In this document: piece after piece, positions 46,301-58,646 of the stretch
Layout of the letters: each line of letters begins with the position of its first letter
How positions within the stretch are numbered: position 1 is the stretch's first letter
Origin: Petrosia ficiformis
Taxonomy: Eukaryota > Porifera > Demospongiae > Haplosclerida > Petrosiidae
Reading direction: 5' to 3'
Assembly (NCBI GenBank): GCA_947044365.1
Contig: OX345637.1
Location: 14,416,916-14,480,915 of the forward strand
DNA length: 64,000 nucleotides
Program-made: the position numbers and the translations under genes
The notes under the pieces: generated by a model
What the model was told of the DNA's origin: nothing
The model's database searches: none
The model's input: only the letters and a program-made list of their open reading frames with translations

Positions 46301-49300
46301 TCATTTGGTTACATGAGTTTCAATTCCTCCTAAGACTATATAAATCAATGCTTCTTTCTTGTCTTAATAAAGTTTAAAAGTAGTAATTTGATTTTGATCT
46401 ATATTGACTTAGTACGTGCCAAATAAACAATGGTAACAAAAGCAAATGACATTTCATCATATGCTATTTGCAAATATAAGTACAAATTTATGTTACATAT
46501 TTATATTAATTAATTACTCTGCAATGAGCTATATAGTAACATCTGTTGTTTTCATATTCGTTACAATTGGACAGTTGCATCTATAATACTACACTGTAAA
46601 AATGAATCAGTTACTTTAACCCTTATTTGGTTACAGGAGATTCAATGCTGTATTGATAATAAATATTATGCTTGTGAGGTATAAGTTATCGTAAATTCTC
46701 ATTCAATTATCTGTGGAGAACAAAGTTATTCGTTGACAAATTCCACAACTATTTTCTTATAATAACATATAATAAATAGCAAATAGATTTTTAAAACATT
46801 TGTGTATTATAATTATATATATATATATATATATATAATTACATACATTATATATATATATATATATAATTATATATATCTATATACACAAATGTTAAAA
46901 AAAAATTATTTGTTATCTGTTATTTGTTATTTGTTATAATAACAAATAATATCCATTGTATCTAAATTACTGTGAGATTCTTTATTGTGTAATGTACTTT
47001 ATATACTAGTTAATATAAATATATATGTAGTCTCAGGAGCATATTATTAATAATGAAACTCAAGTAACCAAACATTATTAAAATAACCATTAATTTTTAC
47101 AGTGTATGCTAGTATATAGCTACATATGTTTGTTACCATATGCCTTTTTATGACATGTACTTTACATTAGTAAATATAGATCAAGATCAAATGAACTGTG
47201 AATTACTTGTAAATATTACTTAGCTGGAAAAATACATCAGCTTAGAGGAAAAGATAATTGCATTGAAACTTGATAAGGTATTGGAATTCGTACCTAGCAC
47301 AAATCAATGACACACGGTGATGTGTAGCTATGAATATAATTAGTATACCCAAAGTGCAAGAAAAATGAAAAGAGGAAGGATTAATAGAAATATTTCTATA
47401 AAGGTTGTCCTAGCAATGGGACTTCACAGCATGATGGAAAAGCAAAATGTAAAGGAAGTATATCCACAAGGACAATACAAGTGTTGGGATATAAATACCC
47501 AACTTTTTCAAATTGGACATGAGTTCAATGAATTCGGTATATGGCCAGGACTCCAAGGAAGAATATACTAGTCCTGTTGCCAGCAATGCAAACACTGTTT
47601 TCTAATATTCATATCATTTTTGTGATGAAAGAACAGGAGAAGTAGTAACACATTTACTCGTTTGAGGAGAGAAAGATGTTATAGATGGCTATAAAAAGTA
47701 AATTAGATGGTCACTTATGGAGTTACTTTACAAATTCTGTTCTCTATATAGTGCCTAACCATGTTTATCTGGGTGTTATTTGCACTACACATGTGCATAT
47801 ATGTGTCACGTTAAGATATTACACCCATTTTATTCCTTAACACATTACAAAAAAAGAAATGTACTAAAGCACCCCACTTATGAAACATGTCACACGCTCC
47901 TATTCACATGAGAATGTTTCTGTAATTTATATTACATACTGCATGTCCAGTCTATTATGATGAGATTATATGAGATTGAATAATGAGTTAACTTACTGAA
48001 GGTTTTGCTACTAGTAATATTAAACTTTCCATCCAGATTACTAAAAGACACATGTGCAGTATATCTCATGTCTGATTGAAGAGTAATATTATATACAGTA
48101 GTGAGTATTTTATCTTGTGATCCCTCCATTAACATTACATCATTAATATTTTGTATTGTAGTATCATCAGTTGAATCAGTAATTAATATATCAATAGTAG
48201 TGGGATATTCACCAGAACATAGTTTACTAATCTATGGAGTAGTTGGTATATATTACATGTTATTACATTTTTAAAATTCTGTATACATTAGTACAGACCC
48301 ACTCAATCATGTTTACATAAACCATAATTCCTTTCCTGTTTACTAACCTGTATAGTATAAAAACACACATACATGTAACATTGTAATGAATGTGCAAAAC
48401 ACAATTAATTCAAAAACTATATAACTATAATACTTAATTAAAATACAATTTCATAAATGCAATAAAACTTTAATACCAATTAAAGCTAAGTAATTTATAA
48501 TTATTGTCAAATGGAACAACACAACCAAAAAGTAAATGTAACTATGAATTAAGTGCATTTATCATCCTAACTGCTAAACTGAAACAATACCAAATACCAT
48601 CCCTATATGAACTATATATTCTTTTCATAGAATAATTCATAAAAATTTCAACTTCCTGCTCGTAAATAGCATTAAGTTTGCAATCTGTACCGCTATCCAT
48701 TTTGGGGAAACACCTTATATATATAATTATATATATATTATACATAATTATACAAAAAACTATTTTTTAACATTTTTTATAAAAATAAAAGATGTAGGGA
48801 TGTCAAAACCCAATAAGCATGCAAACCAGGTCGGGATGGTACTCACACAGCAGGTTGATGTAGGTCGCTAAATTAAACAAACCACTTCATATAATCCCAC
48901 AAAATTCAAGAGAGGTCATTTCAGCCAAATAGAGTAAACCTGATAGCCAGGTCATGAATTGGGTCAGGGCATCCTTGTCGTTATCAATCTACCGAGCAAC
49001 CAATTTGTGTTTGATAGGCTCCAGGGTCAAATGGTGTAGTGGCAGAGGATTTGAAGATGGAGTGGCACTATCACTTTGTTAAGATTGGACGAGAATATTA
49101 CGTTGTTCTGAAGTAAACTTATTGTTAGATTTGTTACTATTATCGAATAATATTATTATTACTGTTTTTTTGTGTTTTATTGTTGTTATATGTTATATTT
49201 ATTTATTATTGTTATTAATTATACCATAGTATTCAATGTAAACTGTTATGAGTATAATACACATTTCTATTGTCATCAAATCTTATTAATAGTTTTGCAA

Positions 49301-52300
49301 TGAAAACTATGAGATCTATAATTTATTTAATTTATGATTACAAAAGTTACAATTCTGTAACACATACACTGCAAAAATAAAATTGTTATAATAACTAATT
49401 TATTGGTTAGTACAGTTGCAATGAACAGTGGAAATTGAAATTTAATTGGTCATGTAGGTTGTTATGACTGCATGGTGATATATATGTAAATAATTGTAAT
49501 TTCAATTTCCTTATACAAATTTACAAAGAAGTAAAACAACATTTTAATTTAATCATTATAGATTTGCAAACTTTCTGAGATATTGGACATGATAATTGAA
49601 TATAGTACAAGTATATATTTAATTTTTTATCATTCAGTAATACATGCATGACCCAATAAATTATAATTTGCATCCTTGCAACTGTACTTACCAATACATT
49701 TGTTTTTAACAATTTTATTTTTGCTGTATACTATTAGTCCATTAAATTATTGGCGATGACTACATAATACTAGCATACTAGCAGTACTGAAGACATCTTG
49801 TTTGAGATAATAATAGTATAACTGAACTGTACTTATAAGGGACATTCATATAATATACAGGTCACAGTGACGTAATTATACTGAACATAAACACTATTAA
49901 TTTTCATGCCCATATAATTATATACACAATAACAGTGTATATAAACAGATATATATGTAATTATTATATAAGTTTTGTCTTTAAGGTAAACTTTTACATA
50001 TGGTACAATTATTTATTACAACTATTATCTATTTATATAGTTCATAATGATATTGTTGGTGTAATAAAGTATATCAGAGTACTCTCTATGTAGGGATGAC
50101 ACGGAAAAAAAATGGCCGCCCATACATTTCAATTGCAAGTGATGACCTGAAATCTCTGGTAATATATACAGATAAGTTTTAATACACACATACCTATTCA
50201 TATCTAGTGTTTTTATGAATACCAATATCTTCTAGAAGACCAAAGATTGTCGTTAAGGTAAAGAACCGGCGAGTGGCAAAACTGGCAAAATCTTCATCAT
50301 ATTACTATTATTAATATTTTTCAGACAAATCATTTTTTTGTTTGTTGAAATATCACAATGATTCTAGCACCATTCCAGTCGCATGTATAGTAAAATTCTG
50401 GTCTACAAGTATCGAGATGATATCTACAGATACTATGAAAAAAAGACAGTCTCAACGACTACAAAGATTTGATTTCGAATTGGATGCCATTTTCCTAAGA
50501 GGAATTTAATTACGCATGCGCATTCGTGTACTGGGAACCCTACATAAGTATTTACAGTGCTATAAAACAAAATACAAAGAGCTGTACTTATGTAGGGTTA
50601 TATGGAAGTGAATTTGGGTCCTATGTTAGCTTCCCAACCTTGTTTGCATGCTTTTTGGGTTTTGACATCCCTACATCTTCTTTCATTTTTATTGAACATA
50701 AACACTATTAATTTTCATGCCCATATAATTATATACACAATAACAGTGTATATAAACAGATATATATGTAATTATTATATAAGTTTTGTCTTTAAGGTAA
50801 ACTTTTACATATGGTACAATTATTTATTACAACTATTATCTATTTATATAGTTCATAATGATATTGTTGGTGTAATAAAGTATATCAGAGTACTCTCTAT
50901 GTAGGGATGACACGGAAAAAAAATGGCCGCCCATACATTTCAATTGCAAGTGATGACCTGAAATCTCTGGTAATATATACAGATAAGTTTTAATACACAC
51001 ATACCTATTCATATCTAGTGTTTTTATGAATACCAATATCTTCTAGAAGACCAAAGATTGTCGTTAAGGTAAAGAACCGGCGAGTGGCAAAACTGGCAAA
51101 ATCTTCATCATATTACTATTATTAATATTTTTCAGACAAATCATTTTTTTGTTTGTTGAAATATCACAATGATTCTAGCACCATTCCAGTCGCATGTATA
51201 GTAAAATTCTGGTCTACAAGTATCGAGATGATATCTACAGATACTATGAAAAAAAGACAGTCTCAACGACTACAAAGATTTGATTTCGAATTGGATGCCA
51301 TTTTCCTAAGAGGAATTTAATTACGCATGCGCATTCGTGTACTGGGAACCCTACATAAGTATTTACAGTGCTATAAAACAAAATACAAAGAGCTGTACTT
51401 ATGTAGGGTTATATGGAAGTGAATTTGGGTCCTATGTTAGCTTCCCAACCTTGTTTGCATGCTTTTTGGGTTTTGACATCCCTACATCTTCTTTCATTTT
51501 TATTGAAAATGTTTTTTTATTATTCTTGTATTATTATAAACTAAAAGTTCATGCATCCTTGAACATAAAGCACTTTTTAGTTCTGTATAAATATACAATA
51601 ATTAGCAATTGACTTACTGAAGTTTTTGTTACTAGTAATATTAAACTCTCCGCCCAGATTACTAAAATAAACTTGCATAGTATATGTCATGTCTGATTGA
51701 AGAGTAATAGTATCCACAGTAGTAGTGAGTATATTATCTTGTGATCTTTCCAGTAAATCATTAACCCTTAGAAGACTGATGTCACATATATGTAACATTT
51801 CACCACTACGTGGTTTGGAGTGTGTTCCTAGCATTACAAAGATCTCCAAATGCTTGTAATCGGTGAATAGGGCTAAAAAAGTTGATGGGTTTTTGGCCGC
51901 CCTTTGGCCTAAATAACAACTACGGGAGGGGGGAAATTTTTAAAGGGGGTGTCCCCCTATTAAATGGGGCGCAGCCCCCTCGCTACCCACACAAATTGTG
52001 GTTTCAGCGACCTTGCCCACTCACTCTGGTGGGTACCTGAGGCATTTACTTGCTGTAGAACCTGAAATCGTGTGTCCAGCTGGTGCCAACATGCAGTGGG
52101 GTCATTTTGTTAGGCCCAGTTCCAGTCAAAAGAGGGAGAGCACTGCATTTGGTTTAATCCTACAAAGCACTTGGAGACTTTCAAGTCCCGGTAAGCAAGT
52201 TGGTAGAAGTAGTACTCCATGTTGGAAAAGGAGCCAAGTTTGGGATAGAGAAAGTGAACAGTGGCCAAAATAGAGTCGCCAGTGTTGGAAATGGGAAGAA

Positions 52301-53572
52301 TTTTGAAAAACAAGCCCAGTTCTAATTAATTAATATATTGTAGTATAGTACCATCAGTAATCAATATATCAATAGTAGTGGGATATTCACAAGAACATAG
52401 TTTAGTAACCTGTGGATGTACTAACATTCTGTGGATAAATTGGTACAGACCCACTCTATCATAGGTACAAACTGATATTATGTATGTATAAATTATAATT
52501 ACTTTCCTTACATTCACAGGCACAGTTATTTCACCATATTAACAGTAACATAATAAAGAATGACTAAATAGTTTGTTACTTACATTTACAAGCACTGTTA
52601 TTTCTACCATACCATCAGTGACATTTTCTTCAATGGTTACGGGTATACTGGAATGAACTGAAGGGACTGATGAGAAAATATCATAATAGTAAATAATAAT
52701 AATTACAAAATATAATTATAAAAATCCAAATTTCCTATAATTTCATAATACAAATCACTACTAGTATATATAAATTCGCTCATATTATAATACCTGTTGG
52801 AAAGTATAGTGATGATATAGTAGTCATTTCTCCATTACCTGCTCCATTATAACCTGATACTGTTATATTGATCTCATCACATGGATCAGTATTATTAGGA
52901 GCTGTTAAAACATAGTAAGTATTAGTAATAAACTGAGATATGATACTAGTAACTGATATGTTGTATCCAGTGATATGTGTCCCAGGAAGAGTGAATGGTG
53001 GATTCCATGAGATATTGACTCTTGAAGAATTAAGAAAATCATGAGATGTATCAACAACTGATGATAAAGGACCTTAAAAAAATGATCATTATTATAATTA
53101 TCACTATAATTATATAGTGGAGAGTATGTAGTAATTAACTTACCTTGAACTAATAGGACAGCTACTTCACTAAATGCTGGAAATGTCATTATACCAACAG
53201 TATTCAAACCTCTACACAACACTTCAGTATTATTGTATTGTGACATTGCAGTTGCTGTTAGATTCAATCTTCGTGTTGTATCATTAAGATTATCAACTGT
53301 AGATTCCTTGAAACCTGCATCAACAATATTCTGTATATTTGCAGGAGTATTGTTAACAAAATAGTCAATTTCTTCAGCAACAATTACACAACTGAACTGA
53401 ACTTTTGTACCATCCATTGCATTTACTGAATCAGGTCCATCAATTATAACTGTAAATTAATAATCAACGAGATATGTTAGAACACTTAATTAAACTCACC
53501 AGGGTTTTGACAGAAAACTTTATCCAAATGAAAACTTAAACAGAGCAACAATATAATGATAAACATGTTCAT
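43332..53572 (-). CDS. Receptor R5: intact Ig-FN3-FN3 type I membrane receptor
   Basis: Eight exons are: signal 53500-53572, Ig 53144-53449, FN3 52794-53072, C 52584-52666, D2 47997-48231, E 43871-44269, TM 43602-43775 and tail 43332-43540. They total 1758 nt, with every junction in phase, giving 585 aa without a stop. The signal peptide is MNMFIIILLLCLSFHLDKVF. The Ig domain spans about residues 25-127, with C45 and C103 and Phe in place of the usual Trp. FN3 spans about 128-219, a second FN3-like unit (C+D) 220-325, and a four-Cys domain plus Thr/Ser stalk 326-458. The TM helix is near 484-508, followed by basic KIRKNSG. The tail holds NPAYDDP, NPAYQNI, DYENV and PVYETVM. An upstream D exon (D1) is destroyed by a MITE, so D2 is used in this model. 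No enzymatic domain is present. A cell-surface recognition or adhesion receptor is inferred; the ligand is unknown. Confidence 0.8.
44809..44906. repeat. Short palindrome, paralogue of 15397
   Basis: TTGGAGGCAGTTATGAGCAT is mirrored by ATGCCCATAACTGCCTCCAA around CTCGGGCTACGCTTTCGAC. It lies in the intron between exons D2 and E of R5. Confidence 0.8.
46090..47215. repeat. Repeats in the large R5 intron
   Basis: A degraded foldback-MITE copy lies at about 46095-46260 (ACTTCCATATGAGC, AGTACAGCTC). Inverted GATCTATATTGACTTAG/TAAATATAGATCAAGATC ends sit near 46395 and 47170. An AT palindrome with TA microsatellites lies at about 46790-46940 (AAACATTTGTGTAT mirrored by ATACACAAATGTT). Confidence 0.6.
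47216..47996. other. No supported gene in intron
   Basis: A 68-aa plus-strand frame (47365-47571) lies in the R5 intron, opposite to R5. It has no recognisable domain, no splice context and no paralogue in the window. Confidence 0.35.
49882..51503 (+). repeat. Exact-looking 811-bp tandem duplication
   Basis: Copy 1 is 49882-50692 and copy 2 is 50693-51503. Landmarks are offset by exactly 811 bp and I found no difference between copies. Each unit contains one copy of the 30078 dispersed repeat and one half of the foldback MITE. It lies in an R5 intron. It could be a very recent duplication or an assembly error. Confidence 0.9.
51618..52409 (-). pseudogene. R5 exon D1, split by a piggyBac-like MITE
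   Basis: The 5' part is 52330-52409 (VTKLCSCEYPTTIDILITDG) and the 3' part 51618-51764 (DLLERSQDNILTTTVDTITL to ITSNKNFS, GT donor). Together they would form a normal exon D, but the TTAA-flanked MITE at 51765-52325 separates them. The intact D2 exon (47997-48231) lies downstream with the same entry and exit phases. Confidence 0.85.
51765..52325. mobile_element. piggyBac-like MITE, copy 2, inside exon D1
   Basis: The left end CCCTTAGAAGACTGATGTCA follows TTAA (51761-51764). The right end CCCAGTTCTAA runs into TTAATTAA (52326-52333) and has lost its terminal GGG. It is homologous to 36947-37457 in reverse orientation, sharing a TGCAGTGGGGTCATTTTGTT segment. Confidence 0.85.
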
Positions 53573-53834
53573 GTCTGCTAGAATGTAGATTAAATGTTGA
53601 GTATAATATTAGGTAGTGCTAAAAGAGCGAAAATAAAGGAAGTTTACTGTTAAAAGCAGTTTGTATTGTGCAGTTTGTATTATGCACTTTCTGTAGACAC
53701 TGTATGCTTGTATAACAGATATAATAGCAGTCAAGTTTCGAATATACTTTTGAATTTCCCAGAAGTTATTAGCTCATAAAATATTTGGCGTTTTTTATAA
53801 ATTATGGGTACACATAATGACAAGAGTATATAAT
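53573..53834. promoter_or_regulatory. Upstream region of R5
   Basis: This 260-bp stretch precedes the R5 start codon and ends at the MITE at 53835. It should hold the R5 promoter, but I see no convincing TATA or initiator element, and it does not resemble the R2 upstream region. Confidence 0.25.
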
Positions 53835-54369
53835 AGAGAGGGAGAGTATCGCAGTTTTAGCACAACCCTGCAAAAAGTACTTGAGTTGAGAAGATGGTGA
53901 AAAGTATGTGCTAAACCACAAGGTGGTGTACAGAGCCCAAGTATGTTTAATAATCACATGAATAGTCATACGCTTACATACCAGACCTCGAGAGAGATAT
54001 TCTATACGAAGACAGTGATTTTGAGATCGACAGTGATGATGAAGCTGACTTGGAGCAGTCCGAGCTACCTTACCTCACAAAGTGAAATCCAACTATTCCT
54101 CAATTGCCAAATTTCTTCGCAACTTTCTGGAGAGATGCCACAAATCCTGGAGTGTTAAGAACCTTCGACAGTGGAATATCACCTTCCCTAATTATAAAAC
54201 CAGCAACACGACTTGCTAAATGAGGCGAATGCTGCACAGATGGGATCCATGATGGTGTGGTTGCTGCATCATCCATCTTTGTTTACAATGTGGTCACATA
54301 ACGCCGGTCATGTAATTTTTGCAGTGTTGTGCTACATGCTTATACGGAAGTGTGATACTCTCCCTCTCT
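53835..54369. mobile_element. MITE with AGAGAGGGAGAGTATC ends
   Basis: AGAGAGGGAGAGTATC is inverted at the right end (GATACTCTCCCTCTCT), followed inward by AGCACAAC...CTGCAAAAA / TTTTTGCAGTGTTGTGCT. An internal open stretch reads RDILYEDSDFEIDSDDEADL. It is acidic like the N-terminus of some transposases, but too short to assign. Confidence 0.75.
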
Positions 54370-54990
54370 TTCTATTACATATATACTCTTGATAATAATT
54401 AAAGTACAGGTAATTATGAACAAAACATTATAACGCTCTGAGCTGTATACATCATCATAGCTGTATTGAAATGTCAGCACAAGATTTAAGCTCTTATATA
54501 TGACCATGAGAGACATTTCTGACAAAATAAAAACAATTCTTTGCTTAGGAAGCCATTGATTGTCAGCTCCCCGTTTACTTTGCTGGAAAGGTCTCTTCCG
54601 TAAATCAGGTTGCACACATAAATAAATACATTGACATACAATAGAATATGGACAGATATATGATACTCACGTTTTAAAACTTGAGATGCAGACAAGACTA
54701 GCACACGCCATAAATATACTGGAAACGCAGCACATTCCTGTGGGCAAAGCTATCAACGCCCACAATACAGTGGTTCAAGGAATTGCAACCTCACAATGAG
54801 GTGGGGCTAGGCCAATGCGCTGTCAAGTAGTTGACAATTAAGTAATTATTATGTAATTATTGCTCAGATGTGAATGCTGTCAGCTACACACTTTGCAATT
54901 TGAATCTTTTCCAATCCTTATATACTCCTCTTTACTGGTGTGTTATGACATATGGTATGTTACCTACATAGCCAAAGATGTATGCCATGT
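54370..54990. other. No supported gene
   Basis: Minus-strand MACASLVCISSFKT (start 54710) followed by a GT donor could be a first exon, but no convincing continuation was found. Overlapping frames at 54340-54704 have no recognisable domain. Confidence 0.3.
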
Positions 54991-56035
54991 AATAATAAAT
55001 AGGCTCCACCAAAGAAGTTCCATGTGAGCATAGATAAACTGATAGAGGTGATATGTCTACATGGATTGCTTCCAAAGAGAACAAGAGGATCCCTTGTACA
55101 ACCAAATGGCTATTGGGTTACCATTGCAAAAGATACTTTAAATAAATGTAAACCATCGTAAGGGTATGTGAAATCTGTTTACAATTACTGCCAATTGAAC
55201 ATTAAAGGTGTTCAAGATAAAGTACTGGAATTATTGGTATAAGAATTAGTTTGTATAAAAATGACATGTTAACTGTATATTGCATATATATACTCAAATA
55301 AACAGGATGATGAGGAAAAAAAAACTACTGAAAAAAAGAGTAGTAATCAGTCCAGGTTAGTATAGCTGATATGCAAATTAAAGTGTATAATAAATTTATT
55401 ACAAAAGTAATAGGCATTGCAGTCCACATCTCTGGAAAACAGTGATGATGCAGCAAGTTTCAATCATACAACAATTATATTCGGATCATTCAGTCTGTAT
55501 CTAGTGTAGATCTTAATGTACACCATGATGGTAAGCTATATTGATGTTGTATATTGTAATGTTATTAGTTACAATTGATGATAATAATATGTTATTCCAC
55601 ACTTCCACTATTGAATCAACATCAGCAGTAAAACAGTGAGGATTATATTGCATGTTATCAACTGAGCATTTAGGTTCGTTAAAGGTGGGTGATGATAAAC
55701 AGCGACTCTTCTGTATATGTAACATACCATATGATGAAACAAGTTTGGACTGTAAATATCTTGTATACTTGACATAATTACATTACATATTTGCAGAGTC
55801 ATGGTAATGTGTGATTTTTGCACATTGCAAGTGTTGGAATTGATGAGACAACAGCTAATAGTATCAACACTTACAAATGCAATTCATGCACAGTGAAAGG
55901 TGTTGATGAGCTGATGTATGAAGAAAGTTAGCAAATAGGATTATGAAACAAAACCTGAGATACAAATTAACCATTGTAGAGACAACAGTGGATCGAATGA
56001 TTAAGTTGGCATCTGGAGAAGTGGAAAAGGAGGTA
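54991..56035 (+). pseudogene. Degraded gene with a PHD-like finger
   Basis: Plus-strand pieces read KLIEVICLHGLLPKRTRGSL and NGYWVTIAKDTLNKCKPS (about 55005-55150), a Lys/Glu-rich piece near 55310-55358, then MVMCDFC and, in another frame, SVGIDETTANSINTYKCNSC (about 55800-55895), and finally TTVDRMIKLASGEVEKE near 55985-56033. CDFC plus ...YKCNSC is the start and end of a PHD finger, with a frame change and loss of a central Cys between. Stops in several places show decay. The parent gene is not identified. Confidence 0.45.
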
Positions 56036-56079
56036 CATTATATATAATATTGTATATAATATTGTATATAAGTATATAG

Positions 56080-56080
56080 T

Positions 56081-56119
<39 letters not shown>

Positions 56120-56585
56120 ATATAGTTTATATAGATATATAATTACAAGAAATTTCAGCATACAATGGTCCACCATTTTTGTGCGTGTTGTGGGAGGTTG
56201 TATATGTAAAAATATCAACCTAGTAACGGGGTATATATATACCTGGGCTTCAATTGGAAATGTATGGTAGGATCATAGTATATATATATATATATATCCC
56301 GATACGGCGAAACATCAAAGTAAACCACCGGGATATATATATGATATAGCACTGCGGTCAGATATAGCACCTGCCGTCGAAACAGACTACAAGAAAACAA
56401 CGCTTACCTTCTCCAAAGTGCCGACAAAAAGGTAGGAGAAGCATCAGACATCAACAAAGGTTTTGTCTTTCGTGATATATATTGGTTATATCACAGCCAC
56501 TCGTGCTATATCAGATTTATAAAAACCTCGCCCTCGGGCTCGGTTTTTAAAAATCTGATATAGGACTAGTACTGGGATATAACCT

Positions 56586-56619
<34 letters not shown>

Positions 56620-56660
56620 ATTATATATATATATATAATTATATATATGTATATATTGGA
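56080..56660. repeat. TA microsatellites around a palindromic element
   Basis: TA-repeats occupy about 56086-56115, 56280-56297 and 56590-56650. Between them GGTTATATCACAGCCACTCG and GATTTATAAAAACCTCGCCC are mirrored by GGGCTCGGTTTTTAAAAATC and GGGATATAACC (56480-56585). The core CCTCGCCCTCGGGCTCGG is shared in style with the 15397, 44809 and 63192 palindromes. Confidence 0.65.
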
Positions 56661-58640
56661 ATTAACACTTTAAAACTAGATTGTTTGTAGGTGTTTGTGT
56701 GATATGCTTTGATACTCTTGTATGATTAATTCTAGAATTTTCTTATCCACATGTTTTTGTAGAACATTCTAGTTGAGCTCATGGTTTCTGTAGTATATAA
56801 GGAATCAGTTCATTTATGTATAGCTGGTTATCTATCTTCTTTCAATATATTTGTTTTGCATTAATTATTGGTTATTCGACTTGCTGCCATAAAACTCTAA
56901 AAATATAAATAAATAAATATATATATATACATGTATATGTATATATATATATATCTATAGTTATAGAGTATGCATCTACTAAATAAGTTTCATCTCAACT
57001 GTGGGTTTTAACAAATTCATCAGTGTATTCTTGATTATTCTTTCAACTAAAAGTATTTGTTTGCTAATCATTACGGCATAACAATAACTGGATGTATTCA
57101 GGCAACACTGTATATCTAGTTCCAGTTTCTACGCCTTTTTGTTTTTCATTTTTGTAACAACATGAATATACTCTTTGGAGCTGAATATTTGCACCTTTTT
57201 TTGTGCCATCTTCAAAGCAGAGCCACGCCCTATTTTATTCAGTAAAACCTTCTCAGTCTTGCCCCACAACATTCACAAATTATGTTATAGAAGTAAACAA
57301 GATAATTATTTCTTTGAATTACTTTCATTTAATTAGATCTAATAGTACTACTAGTCTTCATACAGTCATGCCAACTGATTATGTTATTGATGCTGATAGC
57401 ATATTATTACTACCAATTTGAGTCTAATTATACTAATGTGAATGACAATAACAAGTGTTCTATATAGTGATATTATCATATTGTGTTCCGGCATCCATAA
57501 AAAAAAAATTTGGTGTTTTGATACCACCATACCTTATTCAATACAATAAATTATATAGTATAATAAAAAACATTTTCAATGAAAATGAAAGACGATGTAT
57601 GGAAACCACTTCCATATAATCCTACATAATTACTTAAATTGCTATGAATTGATTATCATTCTCTTTCACTTACATTACTGTAGTTACAGTCTCTGTGTAA
57701 ACTATTCAATATTCCAATGCTTATCTTAGTAGATTCAATATAATTATTATATTGGTAGAATGTACTTGCTCACAAATGTTATTACTATGCTTATGCAACA
57801 AACCTAGGATACATGTACAATTAATTCCATGTGGCTCGATTAATGAATACACTTATGAGGACGTCCAATCTGAGATCAAGTCGTTGAAACTGTCTTAAAT
57901 TAAATCTTTCACGGTATCAAAAAATATCATTTCAATATGTGTAGACCAGAATTTGACTATGTAAACATATTTGTACTTATAATAACAAATAACAGTACAA
58001 ATATTTGAGAAATTAGCACATGTACGTATTTACTATGGGATTTAAATTTACATATTTGAAGTACATTATATTGTTTGTTGTACATTATATTGTTACCATT
58101 CTTCATTATTACATATACTTTATATAATAGTCAATATAGATCAAAAAGCAAATAAAATAAATTACTACTTGTAAAATAGTATTAGAGGAAATCAGTATTG
58201 ATTATGGTCTTAGAAGCATAATTATATTAAAACACATGTAACTAATCAAATGAAGACTAAAAAATCCATTAATGTTTGCCATGTTGCACAACTTGGACTG
58301 CATGCCACATTTATAAGTGACACTACAGTAATGTGACAATGCATATGTTTACAAAGGGGGTGGGGTTGTTCGATCAGCCCCCCCTACCAGTATTATTGCC
58401 ACTGATAGCAGTGTTCTGTCCACACTGGTTGGTGCTGGTTGGGAATAGCCACTACTCAGCATAAATTAACCACCTCTCAGATAATATATACACATGTAAG
58501 CTACGTATACTGAGACAGAAATATATAAGTGTATATTGGGTAAACATCACTAAATGCTACAATCCAACCATCACTCTAAATATCCTGGGCAGAACATTAT
58601 GATAGGAATACGTATTCTCAGTTAAATTAATAACTTACTA
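56661..58640. other. No gene seen
   Basis: AT-rich DNA with a TA tract near 56915-56955, a half copy of the foldback MITE (57560-57640) and a GATCTATATTGAC-type inverted end near 58125. The small frame at 57203-57421 has no domain. Confidence 0.45.
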
Positions 58641-58646
58641 AGTTTA

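Larger units (their letters stand above)
42895..47235. repeat. Segmental duplication, copy 2
   Basis: Co-linear with 12685-17770. It includes the single TTAA (42930-42933) that is the empty site of the 12716 MITE, the three 3' receptor exons and the 44809 palindrome. Confidence 0.8.

Noticed and set aside
50025..51036. Two identical 66-aa minus-strand frames as conserved genes
   Set aside because: Identical only because they lie in the 811-bp tandem duplication. They overlap a dispersed repeat and lack any domain.
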